Notes: generated by a model not told the origin, from the sequence alone. 64,000 nucleotides of DNA from Alphaproteobacteria bacterium (GCA_022822405.1 JAJEBT010000038.1:1-64000); one strand, 5' to 3'. Shown: positions 34,898-43,333, numbered from the stretch's first letter. Made by a program: numbers and translations.

Positions 34898-36022
34898 TCA
34901 TGCCGCCATCGCTAGCTGCGGGCGGGCGATCCAGCCGCCGCCGAGAACCCGGTCGCGTTCGTAGAATACGCATGCCTGTCCGGGCGTCACCGCGCGCTCG
35001 GGGCGGTCGAGGACGATGCGGGCGGCGTTTCCGTTGCGGTGAAGCGTGGCCGGGACCGGTGGCTGTGATGAGCGGATCCTGACCTCGATGCGCCGCCGGG
35101 GAAGGGAGGTCTCGCTTGCCTCGCCGAGCCAGTTCATGCTGGTCACGGCGAACTCGGCCTCGCCGAGAGCGGACAGCGGCCCCACCACGACCCGCTGCCG
35201 TTCGGGCTCTATGCGGACGACATAGAGCGGCTCCGTGCCGCCGCCGATGCCGAGCCGGCGGCGCTGGCCGACCGTGAAGCCGATGATGCCGTCATGGCGC
35301 CCGAGCACGCGGCCGTCGACATGCACGATGTCACCGGGATCGATCGCTCCTGGCCGGATGCGGCGGACGACCGACGCATAGTCCCGGTCGGGGACGAAGC
35401 AGATATCCTGGCTGTCCGGCTTGTCTGCGACCGGCAGGTCGAAGCGCGCGGCATGTCCGCGCACGTCCTCCTTGGTCATCGCTCCCAGCGGGAAGCGCAG
35501 ATACGCGACCTGTTCGCGCGTGGTCGCGAACAGGAAGTAGCTCTGGTCGCGCCCGCGGTCGACGGCGCGGTGCAGCTCGGGACCGCCGGCGCCGGCGATT
35601 CGGCGCACGTAATGGCCTGTCGCCAGCGCGTCGGCGCCCAGATCGCGGGCCGTTTGCAGGAGGTCGCGGAACTTGACCGTTTGGTTGCAGGTGACGCAGG
35701 GGACCGGCGTCTCGCCGCGCAGATAGCTGTCGGCAAAGGCCTCCATCACATCGTGGTGGAAGCGGGATTCGTAGTTGAGCACGTAATGCGGAATGTCGAG
35801 CGTCCCGGCAACGTGCCTCGCGTCATGGATGTCGGCCCCGGCGCAGCAGGCGCGGCGATGCCTGGAAACCGCCCGGTCGTCATGGAGCTGAAGCGTGACA
35901 CCGACGACGTCGTAGCCCTCCTCTGCGAGCAGCGCCGCCGTCACGGAGCTGTCGACGCCGCCCGACATGGCGACGACGACGCGTGTGTCCGCGGGCCTTT
36001 TCGAGATTTCGAGCGAGTTCAT
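34898..36022 (-). CDS. mnmA: tRNA-specific 2-thiouridylase MnmA
   Basis: Thiolates U34 of tRNA-Lys, -Glu and -Gln using ATP and persulfide sulfur. The 374-residue protein has the PP-loop SGGVDSS (20-26), the catalytic Cys112 in VTCNQTVKF and the second active Cys in SQDICFV (about 207), then FTVGQRRRLG and the beta-barrel C-terminal domain. AGGGA precedes the ATG at 36022. The Cys58-Cys-Ala-Gly-Ala stretch is normal for alphaproteobacterial forms. It lies about 4 kb from a cysteine desulfurase gene that could supply sulfur. Confidence 0.96.
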   Translation of the reverse strand: MNSLEISKRPADTRVVVAMSGGVDSSVTAALLAEEGYDVVGVTLQLHDDRAVSRHRRACCAGADIHDARHVAGTLDIPHYVLNYESRFHHDVMEAFADSYLRGETPVPCVTCNQTVKFRDLLQTARDLGADALATGHYVRRIAGAGGPELHRAVDRGRDQSYFLFATTREQVAYLRFPLGAMTKEDVRGHAARFDLPVADKPDSQDICFVPDRDYASVVRRIRPGAIDPGDIVHVDGRVLGRHDGIIGFTVGQRRRLGIGGGTEPLYVVRIEPERQRVVVGPLSALGEAEFAVTSMNWLGEASETSLPRRRIEVRIRSSQPPVPATLHRNGNAARIVLDRPERAVTPGQACVFYERDRVLGGGWIARPQLAMAA

Positions 36023-36089
36023 GGCAGGTTTCCCTGGGCTGTCTCCCATCGACCAGCCGCCGGTGCCGGACCTGTCCCGGGCCGATACC

Positions 36090-36779
36090 TCAGCGGGGAC
36101 CGGAGTTGCCGCCAAGGCTCCGATACAGGAACTCGAGCGATCTTGCATGAGCCAGGGCAGCTGCCGGTGCGTCGTGGGTGCCCTGCTCGGGGTTGTAGAA
36201 GGCGTGATCGGAATCCGGGTAGATGTGGAACTCCGTCGACGGGTGCGCGTCGCGGATGGCTTTGACGTCCTCGAAGGGAACGATGCGGTCGGCATCGCCG
36301 TAATGCAGAATGACGGGGCAGCGCGGCGTTCTCGCGAGTTCCTCGCGGACGTCGCTGCCATAGAAGATGACACCGGCGTCGAGCTCGAGGCTGCAGGATG
36401 CGATCCAGGCCCAGGTGCCGCCGGTGCAGAACCCCGAGACCGCGACCCTGGCGACCGATTCGCGCAGCATCTCTGCGCAGGCGGCGACATCGGCCAGTAC
36501 CGTTTCTTCCTTCAGGTTCTCGCGGAACATCATGCCGCGCGCGACGCCGCCGGGATCGTAGTCGAACACCGTGCCCTTCTCCGTCCGGTCGTAGAGGGCC
36601 GGAGCGATCGCGGTGAAGCCGTCGCGGGCGAACCAGTCGCAGACATCGCCGAGATGGGGCGTCAGCCCGTAGATCGCGTGCAGGAGGACGAGCCCGCCTG
36701 CGGCGTCTCCCGGCGCCTCCGCCCGCCAGGCGTCGAACCGGTGGCCGTCGGTCGCGGTTACGGTTATGCGATCAGCCAT
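36090..36779 (-). CDS. dienelactone hydrolase family protein
   Basis: Alpha/beta hydrolase of 229 residues with the cysteine nucleophile typical of dienelactone hydrolases: Cys118 in GFCTGG, Asp in YGDADRIVP (about 162-164) and His192 in DSDHAF. Carboxymethylenebutenolidase opens dienelactone to maleylacetate in chlorocatechol-type routes; other members act on different lactones or esters. It lies 56 bp after a RutE-like reductase gene on the same strand, so the two may be cotranscribed. No modified ortho-cleavage genes are adjacent. Confidence 0.88.
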   Translation of the reverse strand: MADRITVTATDGHRFDAWRAEAPGDAAGGLVLLHAIYGLTPHLGDVCDWFARDGFTAIAPALYDRTEKGTVFDYDPGGVARGMMFRENLKEETVLADVAACAEMLRESVARVAVSGFCTGGTWAWIASCSLELDAGVIFYGSDVREELARTPRCPVILHYGDADRIVPFEDVKAIRDAHPSTEFHIYPDSDHAFYNPEQGTHDAPAAALAHARSLEFLYRSLGGNSGPR

Positions 36780-36835
36780 CTCCGTTCCTGCTGTTGCGGT
36801 TGCGGTCCGCAGGTGCCCGCCCGGTGTGGTCGGGC

Positions 36836-37489
36836 TCAGAGGATCTCGCAGGCCTCGTCGAAATCGTACCGGTACAGCCGCGGCCCCTTGACGCCGTCCA
36901 GGGCGCCGTAGCCGATGTTGCACAGGAAGTTCGATTTCAGGCTCGTGCCCTCGAAGAATGCCTGGTCCGCGACCGCGCGGTCGAAACCGAGCATGGGCCC
37001 GGAATCGAGGCCGACGGCGCGGATGGCCAGGATCAGGTAGGCGCCCTGCATGGTGCCCTGGTGCGAAGCCAGTTCGGTGGCTGCCGCCTGGTCGGACTTC
37101 CAGCGGTCCGCCATTTCCGGCCGGATCGGATAGAGCCGTGCAAAATCGTCGAAGAACCTCGTGTCGTAGGCAACGAGCGCGACCACCGGCGCCGCCATCG
37201 TCTTGTCGACGTTGGGCGGAGACAGGGAAGGCTTCAGCTTTTCCTTCGCCTCGTCCGAGCGGATGAAGAGGAGCCGGCCGGGCATCGTGTTGGCGCTGGT
37301 CGGCCCGAATTTCATCAGGTTCCATATCTCGTGCAGCTGTTCGTCGGTCACATCCCGGTCCTGCCACGCGTTGTGGCTGCGGGCCTCGCGGAACAGCAGA
37401 TCGGCGGAATCGTCGTCGAGCTGCTGGATCCTTGAGCGATAATCCTCGATTCTGGCGTGGGCTGCAGCGAGGGCCTGATCCTCTGACAT
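36836..37489 (-). CDS. nitroreductase-family protein, RutE-like (malonic semialdehyde reductase type)
   Basis: FMN/NAD(P)H oxidoreductase of 217 residues, close to the RutE/HadB group: LLFREARSHNAWQDRDVTDEQLHEIWNLMKFGPTSAN begins in the family manner, with PGRLLFIRS and AIRAVGLDSGPMLGFD later. RutE reduces malonic semialdehyde to 3-hydroxypropionate in pyrimidine breakdown, but no other rut gene is here. GGGAGGA lies 5-6 nt before the ATG. First gene on this strand after the long gap; the dienelactone hydrolase gene follows. Confidence 0.85.
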   Translation of the reverse strand: MSEDQALAAAHARIEDYRSRIQQLDDDSADLLFREARSHNAWQDRDVTDEQLHEIWNLMKFGPTSANTMPGRLLFIRSDEAKEKLKPSLSPPNVDKTMAAPVVALVAYDTRFFDDFARLYPIRPEMADRWKSDQAAATELASHQGTMQGAYLILAIRAVGLDSGPMLGFDRAVADQAFFEGTSLKSNFLCNIGYGALDGVKGPRLYRYDFDEACEIL

Positions 37490-37974
37490 GTATTTCCTCC
37501 CGTGAATCGGCGGTTGTCCGGACGGCTGAAGCGCCTGTCTCCGACGACAGGCAGCGCGATGGAAACGCAGACCGTGCTCGGCAACGTATCGCGCTGTCTC
37601 CGCCAGTTCCCTAGATAGCAGACTGCGCGCGATTGGCAAGGCTTCCGCGCGCGTTTTCGGTTCCCGGAAGCCGCCAGGCCCGCTTCGGAGCCCTTGCGGC
37701 GGGCCATGGGGTCATGTCGCGGTCGACATCGACGGGATCCGTCCGGACAAGGTGCCCCCGGGACCGGATGCCGCGCCCGGAGGCGTGTCGTCAATTGCCT
37801 CCATCGGCCCGCGAATCCAGGCGCCATGCCGGGCAACGGGCGCGCAGTTGCAATCAATGCCGCGACAGTATCGGAAGGTTCCGGAGCCGTATTTGCGAAT
37901 TTGCATTTGCAAACGGAATAGCCGACAGTCCGCCATCGTCGGGCAATCCGGCAATAATAAGGAAGGTATGTGAC
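37490..37974. other. 485-bp gene-free region with ATTTGC repeats
   Basis: This divergent intergenic region carries no supported gene. Near the tctC-like gene it has three ATTTGC hexamers (37891-37896, 37899-37904, 37905-37910), the last forming the palindrome TTTGCAAA (37906-37913), about 65 bp before the receptor start. These look like regulator half-sites. The length of the region would allow regulation in both directions or a small RNA, but I see no RNA signature. Confidence 0.4.
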
Positions 37975-39009
37975 ATGCAACACCTAAAACAGGCTTTCGT
38001 CGCCGTCTTGGCTGCATCCGTCTTCTCCACCGTGGCCCTGGCGGCCCCGACCGATTACAAGGGCAAGACGATCAAGATCGTCATTCCGTACGGGCCTGGA
38101 GGCACCTACGACAAGTATGGCGTCGTTTTTTCCAATCACCTCGGCAAGCACATTCCCGGCAAGCCGAACATCATTCTCCAGCACATGCCGGGTGCGGGCG
38201 GCGTGAAGGCCATGAACTGGGCCTTCAACGTGATGCCCAAGGACGGCCTCAACATGATCGTTCCGCTCGACAATGCGGTCGTCAATCAGCTGATGCGGCC
38301 CGAGAAGATGCGCTTCGATGCGCGGAAATTCACCTGGGTGGGCTCGAGCAACCAGACCAACATCGTCATGGTCGTGCGCAATGACGCCGGCATCACCAAG
38401 CTCGACGACATGAAGAACAAGCAGGTGATCGGCAGCACCAGCGGCAAGTCGTCCACCGGCTACATCTTTCCGAGCCTGCTGAAGGGCCTGTTCGGCTACA
38501 AGATCAAGATGGTGACGGGCTACAAGGGGTCCTCCAAGTCGATTCTTGCCGTCGAACGCGGGGAAACCCAGATGGCGGCGTTCAACTGGCTGGCCTGGGC
38601 CTCCAAGGTTCCGCACTGGTTCGAGGGCGACAAGCCTTTCGCCAGCCCGGTCGCCCAGATCGGTGTGTTCAGGGATCCCGACCTGCCCAAGTCGGTTCCC
38701 ATGGTCTCGGATCTGGTGAGCGACGAGAAAGACAGCAAGGTTGTCGATTTCATCAAGGTGCTCGGCCTGCTGGGGCGCGGACTCGCGCTGCCTCCGGGGG
38801 TCGATCCGGCCAACGTGAAGACGTTGCGCACCGCCTATGACAAGATGAACGCCGACCCGCAGTTCGCGGCCGAGCTCCAGAAGCGGCGGCTTCGCCTGAT
38901 TCCGTCAAAGGGCGCGGAAATCCAGAAGATCGTCAACGACGCGGTCGAGAACGCGTCGCCTGACGTCGTGAAACACGCGCGCAAGCTGATCTTCGGCGGC
39001 GAGAGCTGA
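37975..39009 (+). CDS. tripartite tricarboxylate transporter (TTT) substrate-binding protein, TctC-like
   Basis: Periplasmic receptor of the Bug/TctC family, 344 residues with a signal peptide (cleavage near ALA at 21-23). The mature part begins with YKGKTIKIVIPYGPGGTYDKYG, the family ligand loop, and HMPGAGGVKAMNW follows. Bug proteins bind carboxylates, including aromatic acids such as terephthalate and protocatechuate. GGAAGG precedes the ATG. The membrane partners TctA and TctB are absent nearby, so it is an orphan, as is common in the family. A strong hairpin ends the gene. Confidence 0.9.
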   Translation: MQHLKQAFVAVLAASVFSTVALAAPTDYKGKTIKIVIPYGPGGTYDKYGVVFSNHLGKHIPGKPNIILQHMPGAGGVKAMNWAFNVMPKDGLNMIVPLDNAVVNQLMRPEKMRFDARKFTWVGSSNQTNIVMVVRNDAGITKLDDMKNKQVIGSTSGKSSTGYIFPSLLKGLFGYKIKMVTGYKGSSKSILAVERGETQMAAFNWLAWASKVPHWFEGDKPFASPVAQIGVFRDPDLPKSVPMVSDLVSDEKDSKVVDFIKVLGLLGRGLALPPGVDPANVKTLRTAYDKMNADPQFAAELQKRRLRLIPSKGAEIQKIVNDAVENASPDVVKHARKLIFGGES

Positions 39010-39027
39010 TCGCTGCTCGCAGTCATA

Positions 39028-39060
39028 GGGCCGGCCGGGGGGGGTGCCCCCGGCCGGCCC
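39028..39060. terminator. strong GC hairpin between convergent genes
   Basis: GGGCCGGCCGGGGG (39028-39041) and CCCCCGGCCGGCCC (39047-39060) make a perfect 14-bp stem with a 5-nt loop. It lies between the receptor stop and the TenA stop, so it can act in both directions. There is no T-run. Confidence 0.7.
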
Positions 39061-39081
39061 GAACGTCCGGAGAGCGGCTTT

Positions 39082-39780
39082 CTAGCCAGCGGCCTTCGCG
39101 GCCAGCCCCATGTCCCAGAACGCCGCTTCAAGCCGCGTCGCCTGTGTGAAGGTCGAGATCAGGCTGTCGAGGCGCTCGCTCCCGCCCCGTTCGGCGCACA
39201 GGGTGTCGAGAAAACGGACGGCGTCGAGGGCGACGTCGCCGTACTCGTCGCCGGCATACATGTCTATCCATTCCCGGTAGGGATTGCCGTCGAGCATCGT
39301 TGACGGATCGTCGCGAAGGGTGCGGCCGATTTCGGCGTATCCGACGATGCATGGCGCGAGCGCGACCTGGAGATCGAGAACGTCGCCGGCCATTCCGCGG
39401 TCGATGACGTATCTCGTATAGGCGGTCGTCTCAACCGCCTCCGGCACCGAATCCATGTCCGCTTCGGTCAGTCCCCAGCCGGCGCAGAACCGGACATGCA
39501 GCTCCATTTCCATGTCGATGATCGCCCACAGCGACGATGCGGCGCGCCGGACATTGGCGCGCGTGTCGGACTTGAAGGCGGTCAGCGCCCAGGCGCGCGC
39601 GAAATGGACCAGGAAGAGATAGTCCTGGATCAGGTAGTAGCGAAAACACGGCTCCGGCAGTTGCCCCGCACCGAGCTGGCGCACGAAAGCGTGTCGCGTA
39701 TAGGCTTCCCATTCGTCGGGGCAGGCGGCCCGGAGGCGCGCGAAAAGGGACTCCGGGTCATAGGGATCTGATGCCGGCAT
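39082..39780 (-). CDS. TenA-family protein (thiaminase II / aminopyrimidine hydrolase type)
   Basis: Haem-oxygenase-like all-helical protein of 232 residues. TenA hydrolyses aminomethylpyrimidines in thiamine salvage. Visible features are LPEPCFRYYLIQDYLFL, DMEMELHVRFCAGWGL (acidic active-site residue), and the catalytic Cys in LAPCIVGYAEIG. I prefer ATG 39780; a GTG at 39825 would overlap the ferredoxin stop as GTGA. No thi genes are nearby, and the operon with a ferredoxin and cysteine desulfurase is unusual. Some TenA-like proteins have other roles. Confidence 0.85.
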   Translation of the reverse strand: MPASDPYDPESLFARLRAACPDEWEAYTRHAFVRQLGAGQLPEPCFRYYLIQDYLFLVHFARAWALTAFKSDTRANVRRAASSLWAIIDMEMELHVRFCAGWGLTEADMDSVPEAVETTAYTRYVIDRGMAGDVLDLQVALAPCIVGYAEIGRTLRDDPSTMLDGNPYREWIDMYAGDEYGDVALDAVRFLDTLCAERGGSERLDSLISTFTQATRLEAAFWDMGLAAKAAG

Positions 39781-39821
39781 GTCTTCGGGTTCCCGCGTGG
39801 TCGGCCGCCGATGAGCGGCGG

Positions 39822-40148
39822 TCACATCTGGTTGTTGGTCTCGGCGGGAAGCGTCAGCTCCATCCCGTCGAGTTCGTCGGTGACGACGATCTGGCAGCCG
39901 AGGCGGGATGTCGGACGCACGCCCCAGGCAAGATCGAGCATGTATTCTTCCTCCTCGGACAGGCCGGGCAGGCGCTCGAACGAGGCCTGATCGACGATCA
40001 CGTGGCAGGTCGAGCAGGCCATCGACCCCTCGCAGGCTCCTTCGATGTCCACGTCGCTGTCCCAGGCAAGATGCAGCACGGTCGTACCCGGCGCGGCGTC
40101 GATCTCGGTCCGTTCCCCGTCCGCGGAAATGAAGACAATTCTCGGCAT
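39822..40148 (-). CDS. [2Fe-2S] ferredoxin, adrenodoxin/Isc type
   Basis: Small electron carrier, 108 residues, with cluster ligands Cys39, Cys45, Cys48 and Cys85 (ACEGSMACSTCHV and SRLGCQIVV). The YMLDLAWGV stretch is typical of the adrenodoxin/Fdx class that serves iron-sulfur assembly or P450s. It begins 7 nt after the cysteine desulfurase stop, which favours the iron-sulfur assembly role. It could also be an electron donor for the Rieske oxygenases of this window, but that would need testing. Confidence 0.92.
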   Translation of the reverse strand: MPRIVFISADGERTEIDAAPGTTVLHLAWDSDVDIEGACEGSMACSTCHVIVDQASFERLPGLSEEEEYMLDLAWGVRPTSRLGCQIVVTDELDGMELTLPAETNNQM

Positions 40149-40155
40149 CAGCCCG

Positions 40156-41277
40156 TCAATCCCTTTTCCCGGTCTCGCGCCGCCCCGACCGCTGCCACAC
40201 ATCATGCCAGACGGCGGCGAATCTCTCGATATCCGCGTTCGTGGAGTCCCAGCCGAGACTGACGCGCAGGGCGCACCGGGCCTGGTCGTCGGGGACGCCC
40301 ATGGCCGTGAGCACGTAGGGCGCCTCGACGCGGCCGGCCGAGCAGGCCGACCCCGCGCTGACCGCGATGCCGGCGAGGTCGAAGGCGATGACCTGGGTTT
40401 CGGCGGGAACGCCGGGCATGAGGATCTGGGATGTGTTCGGCAGGCGCGGCGCCTGCGTGCCGAAGACCCTGAACCCGGACGCGATTTCCGCGAGCCGCCG
40501 CTCGAGCCCGTCGCGCATGCCGGCGAGCGCCGTATATGACGAAAGCTGTTCGCCCGCCATCCGGGCCGCGGCGCCGAAGCCGGCGATCTGCGCGACGTTC
40601 TCCGTACCGCCCCTGAGGCCCCGCTCCTGGCCGCCGCCGCGCAGCAGGCAGCCGGCGGTGTCCGGTTCGCGCGCGATCAGCGCGCCAACGCCCTGGGGGC
40701 CGCCGAGCTTGTGCGCGGCCACGGCCATGGAATCGACGCCCAGGGCTTCGAAGTCCACCGGTATCTTGCCTGCCGCCTGGACCGCGTCGCAATGGATTCG
40801 CGCGCCAAAACGATGCGCTATCGCCGCCGCCTCGGCCACGGGCTGGATGACACCGGTTTCGTTGTTGGCGAGCATCAGGGCGATCCACTCGGGCTCCGTC
40901 CCGGCGCACGCGGCTTCCATGGCCGCGAGGTCCACGACCCCGGTACCGTCGACGGGAAGCCGGGCTGCGCCGGGGCAGGATTCGAGAACGGCCGCATGTT
41001 CTATCGCGCTCACGAGGGTCTTCGCCGGGTTGCATTCGCGCATGACCTGGTTGTTGGCCTCGGTGCCTCCGCTGGTGAACACGACCTGGCCGGGCCTTGC
41101 GCCGACCAGCGCCGCGACGCTCTCCCGCGCATCCTCGACATGCTTGCGGGCGCGCCGGCCGGCGGCGTGCACTGAAGACGCGTTCCCGGTCTCGCGCAGC
41201 ACGTCCGTAAGCACGTCGATGACCTCGGGACGAATCCTAGCCGTGGCGTTGTAGTCGAGATATACGGGCCGATCCAT
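40156..41277 (-). CDS. cysteine desulfurase (NifS/IscS-like, class V aminotransferase fold)
   Basis: PLP enzyme that releases sulfur from cysteine as a protein persulfide for Fe-S clusters and tRNA thiolation. The 373-residue protein has YLDYNATARIRPEV at the start, TSGGTEANN, PLP-binding Lys in VAAHKLGGPQGVG, RGGTENVA, and the catalytic Cys loop SAGSACSAGRVEAP. ATG 41277 follows AGGA closely. Ferredoxin and TenA genes follow. IscU, IscA or SufBCD are not in the window, so the acceptor is not shown. MnmA, 4 kb away, is one possible user. Confidence 0.93.
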   Translation of the reverse strand: MDRPVYLDYNATARIRPEVIDVLTDVLRETGNASSVHAAGRRARKHVEDARESVAALVGARPGQVVFTSGGTEANNQVMRECNPAKTLVSAIEHAAVLESCPGAARLPVDGTGVVDLAAMEAACAGTEPEWIALMLANNETGVIQPVAEAAAIAHRFGARIHCDAVQAAGKIPVDFEALGVDSMAVAAHKLGGPQGVGALIAREPDTAGCLLRGGGQERGLRGGTENVAQIAGFGAAARMAGEQLSSYTALAGMRDGLERRLAEIASGFRVFGTQAPRLPNTSQILMPGVPAETQVIAFDLAGIAVSAGSACSAGRVEAPYVLTAMGVPDDQARCALRVSLGWDSTNADIERFAAVWHDVWQRSGRRETGKRD

Positions 41278-41333
41278 ATCCTGCCGCCCCGCCCGCGGTC
41301 CAGGTCCCTTGGAACAGGCGGTTTCGATTGTGC

Positions 41334-41443
41334 TATAAGGTCCGGCTTCCCGACGGTGGCCGGTTCTCCGCCTCCGCATCGGGAGCATGTGCGGGCCGGT
41401 GGGGATCATCCGGGTCCGCGCAGTTCGAGTAAACTGCCTTTAC
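41334..41443 (+). promoter_or_regulatory. leader with -10-like box and inverted repeat before the alpha/beta hydrolase
   Basis: TATAAG (41334-41339) follows a poor -35 (TTGGAA, 19-bp spacer). Downstream, GTAAA-CTGCC-TTTAC (41429-41443) is a perfect 5-bp inverted repeat. It sits between the divergent desulfurase and hydrolase genes and could be an operator for either. Confidence 0.35.
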
Positions 41444-41560
41444 GGATCGGACGCAACAGGAAACCGGGCGAACCGCCGTCATGTGCCCCGGAAGGGCGCT
41501 GCGGGGTGGGCCATGCCGCCGGGGGCCGGTGCCGACGGCGGAGAAAACGGGGAAGACCGA

Positions 41561-42214
41561 ATGCCGGAAGTGACGTTCAACGGGCCCGACGGCCAGATCG
41601 AGGGCCGCTATTCTCCGGGCGAGGAGGAGAACGCGCCGATCGCGCTGATTCTTCATCCGCATCCGCAACATGGCGGAACCATGAACAACCGGGTCGTCTA
41701 CGAGATCTATCAGTGTTTCGCGCGCAAGGGTTTCTCGGTTCTGCGTTTCAACTTCCGCGGCGTCGGCAAGTCCAAGGGAAGCTATCGCAACGAGGCCGAC
41801 GCCCTGCTCGACGCGGCGCTTGCGCTGGACTGGCTGCAGACGTCGAATCCGGAAACGCCGCAATGCTGGATCAGCGGTTTTTCCTTCGGCGCCTGGATCG
41901 CCATGGAGCTGGTGATGCGCCGCCCGGAGATCACCGGCTTCGTGGCCGTGGCGCCGCCGGCAAACCGCTACGACTTTTCCTTTCTGGCGCCGTGCCCGTC
42001 TTCCGGGCTGTTCGTGCATGGCGACGAGGACCAGATCGTTCCCATCGAGGTGGTCGACGAACTGGTGGAGCGGCTTTCCGAACAGCGCGACATCACCATC
42101 GACTACCGCATCCTCGAGGGCGCCGACCACTTCTTCAAGGACAGGACGGGGGAGCTGGCGGGGGAACTCGACAACTACCTCGAATCCGCCATCATCGGCG
42201 TCAGTCCCGTCTAG
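41561..42214 (+). CDS. alpha/beta hydrolase
   Basis: Soluble serine hydrolase of 217 residues. The nucleophile elbow is GFSFGAW, with Asp in HGDEDQIVP and His in GADHFF; ILHPHPQHGGTMNN is the oxyanion region typical of this uncharacterised family. GGGGAAG stands before the ATG at 41561; upstream in-frame starts give a nonsense-looking leader. In many alphaproteobacteria this hydrolase gene is a neighbour of the cysteine desulfurase/suf genes, as here. The gene ends directly against the AnmK gene on the other strand with no gap. Substrate unknown. Confidence 0.88.
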   Translation: MPEVTFNGPDGQIEGRYSPGEEENAPIALILHPHPQHGGTMNNRVVYEIYQCFARKGFSVLRFNFRGVGKSKGSYRNEADALLDAALALDWLQTSNPETPQCWISGFSFGAWIAMELVMRRPEITGFVAVAPPANRYDFSFLAPCPSSGLFVHGDEDQIVPIEVVDELVERLSEQRDITIDYRILEGADHFFKDRTGELAGELDNYLESAIIGVSPV

Positions 42215-43333
42215 TCAGGCGGAGAACCCGTCCCCGGTCCGGTTCCGGGGCGCCCGCGCCACGGCTCCGCCAGCCTGCGGCGCCGGCACGCCCGTCGTTG
42301 ACGGCAGGCTCAACGGAAGCCCGCGCAGGACGCGCACCGCGAGGAATGCGAAAGCCTGCGCCTCCAGCGCGTCGCCGTCCCATCCCGCATCTTCCACCGG
42401 CGCAACCGGCTGCTGCAGGCAGTCCGCCAATCCGCGCATCAGGGTCGGGTTCCTGCGCCCGCCACCGGTCACCAGCCATCGCGCCGGCGGTGCCGGCAGG
42501 TGGGCGGCGGCCAGGGCCACGGCCTCGCAGGTCAGGCGGGCCAGCGTCGCGGCGCCGTCGCCGGGCGAGAGGCCGGCAACGCCGCCGATATCCAGATCCA
42601 GCCGGTCGAGAGATTTCGGAGGAGGACGGCGGAAGAACTCGTTGTCGAGAAGGTCGGCAACGATCTCCGGATCCGCGGCGCCGCCGGCGCTGACCGCGCC
42701 GTCGCGGTCGAAGGGCTGGTCCGTCGTTGCCGCAATCCAGTCGTCGAGCAGGGCGTTTCCCGGTCCGGTGTCGAACGCGACCGGATCGTCGCCGGCGCCG
42801 GGACCGATCCAGGTGACGTTGGCGATGCCGCCGAGATTGAGCACGGCGACCGGGCTGTCGAGGTCCTGGCAGAGGGCCTTGTGGTAGAGCGGCGCCAGCG
42901 GCGCGCCCTGCCCGCCGGCGGCCACGTCGGCGCTCCGGAAATCGTGGACCACGTCGAGTCCCGTCGCGCGGGCGAGCCCGGGTCCGTCGCCGGCCTGGAC
43001 CGTCACGCCCTCGTCCGGCGCATGATGGATCGTGTGGCCGTGCATCCCGGCCACCGACACCCGTCCGTCCAGACCCTCCGGCCGCGCCAGCAGGTCGTGG
43101 ACGGCATCGGCATGGCGGTCGGTCAGCCGGCGGACGAGGTCCGCGCCGGGATCCGGGTTTCCGAGCGCGGCCCGTATCGCCTCGCGCAAATCGTCGTCGT
43201 AGGGGAAGGTCCGCGCGGGGCCGAAGCCCGAGACCGTCTCGCCGTCGGTGCGGATGATCGCCGCGTCGATGCCGTCCATCGAGGTGCCGCTCATGAGCCC
43301 CAGCGCCCACAGCGGCCGGAAACCGCCGGTCAG
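42215..43333 (-). CDS. anmK: anhydro-N-acetylmuramic acid kinase, apparently initiated at CTG
   Basis: Phosphorylates and opens 1,6-anhydro-MurNAc in peptidoglycan recycling. Motifs: LMSGTSMDGID (phosphate loop), VAGMHGHTIHH, NLGGIANVTWIG, AFDTGPGNALLDDW (catalytic Asp nearby) and VTGGGRRNP. The first ATG (43294) cuts off the leading strand RPLWALGL that homologues have. Reading upstream, CTG at 43333 overlaps the deacetylase stop as CTGA and has GGGAGA 6 nt before it, giving a normal 372-residue protein. No ATG, GTG or TTG exists between. The C-terminal 40 residues are Pro/Ala/Arg-rich. Confidence 0.88.
   Translation of the reverse strand: MTGGFRPLWALGLMSGTSMDGIDAAIIRTDGETVSGFGPARTFPYDDDLREAIRAALGNPDPGADLVRRLTDRHADAVHDLLARPEGLDGRVSVAGMHGHTIHHAPDEGVTVQAGDGPGLARATGLDVVHDFRSADVAAGGQGAPLAPLYHKALCQDLDSPVAVLNLGGIANVTWIGPGAGDDPVAFDTGPGNALLDDWIAATTDQPFDRDGAVSAGGAADPEIVADLLDNEFFRRPPPKSLDRLDLDIGGVAGLSPGDGAATLARLTCEAVALAAAHLPAPPARWLVTGGGRRNPTLMRGLADCLQQPVAPVEDAGWDGDALEAQAFAFLAVRVLRGLPLSLPSTTGVPAPQAGGAVARAPRNRTGDGFSA

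Noticed and set aside
32512-35082. Very long open frame (856 codons) opposite the CoxL-like gene
   Set aside because: It is antisense to a clearly recognised molybdenum hydroxylase gene; composition is Arg/Gly/Asp-rich as expected from third-position GC bias, and there are no family motifs.
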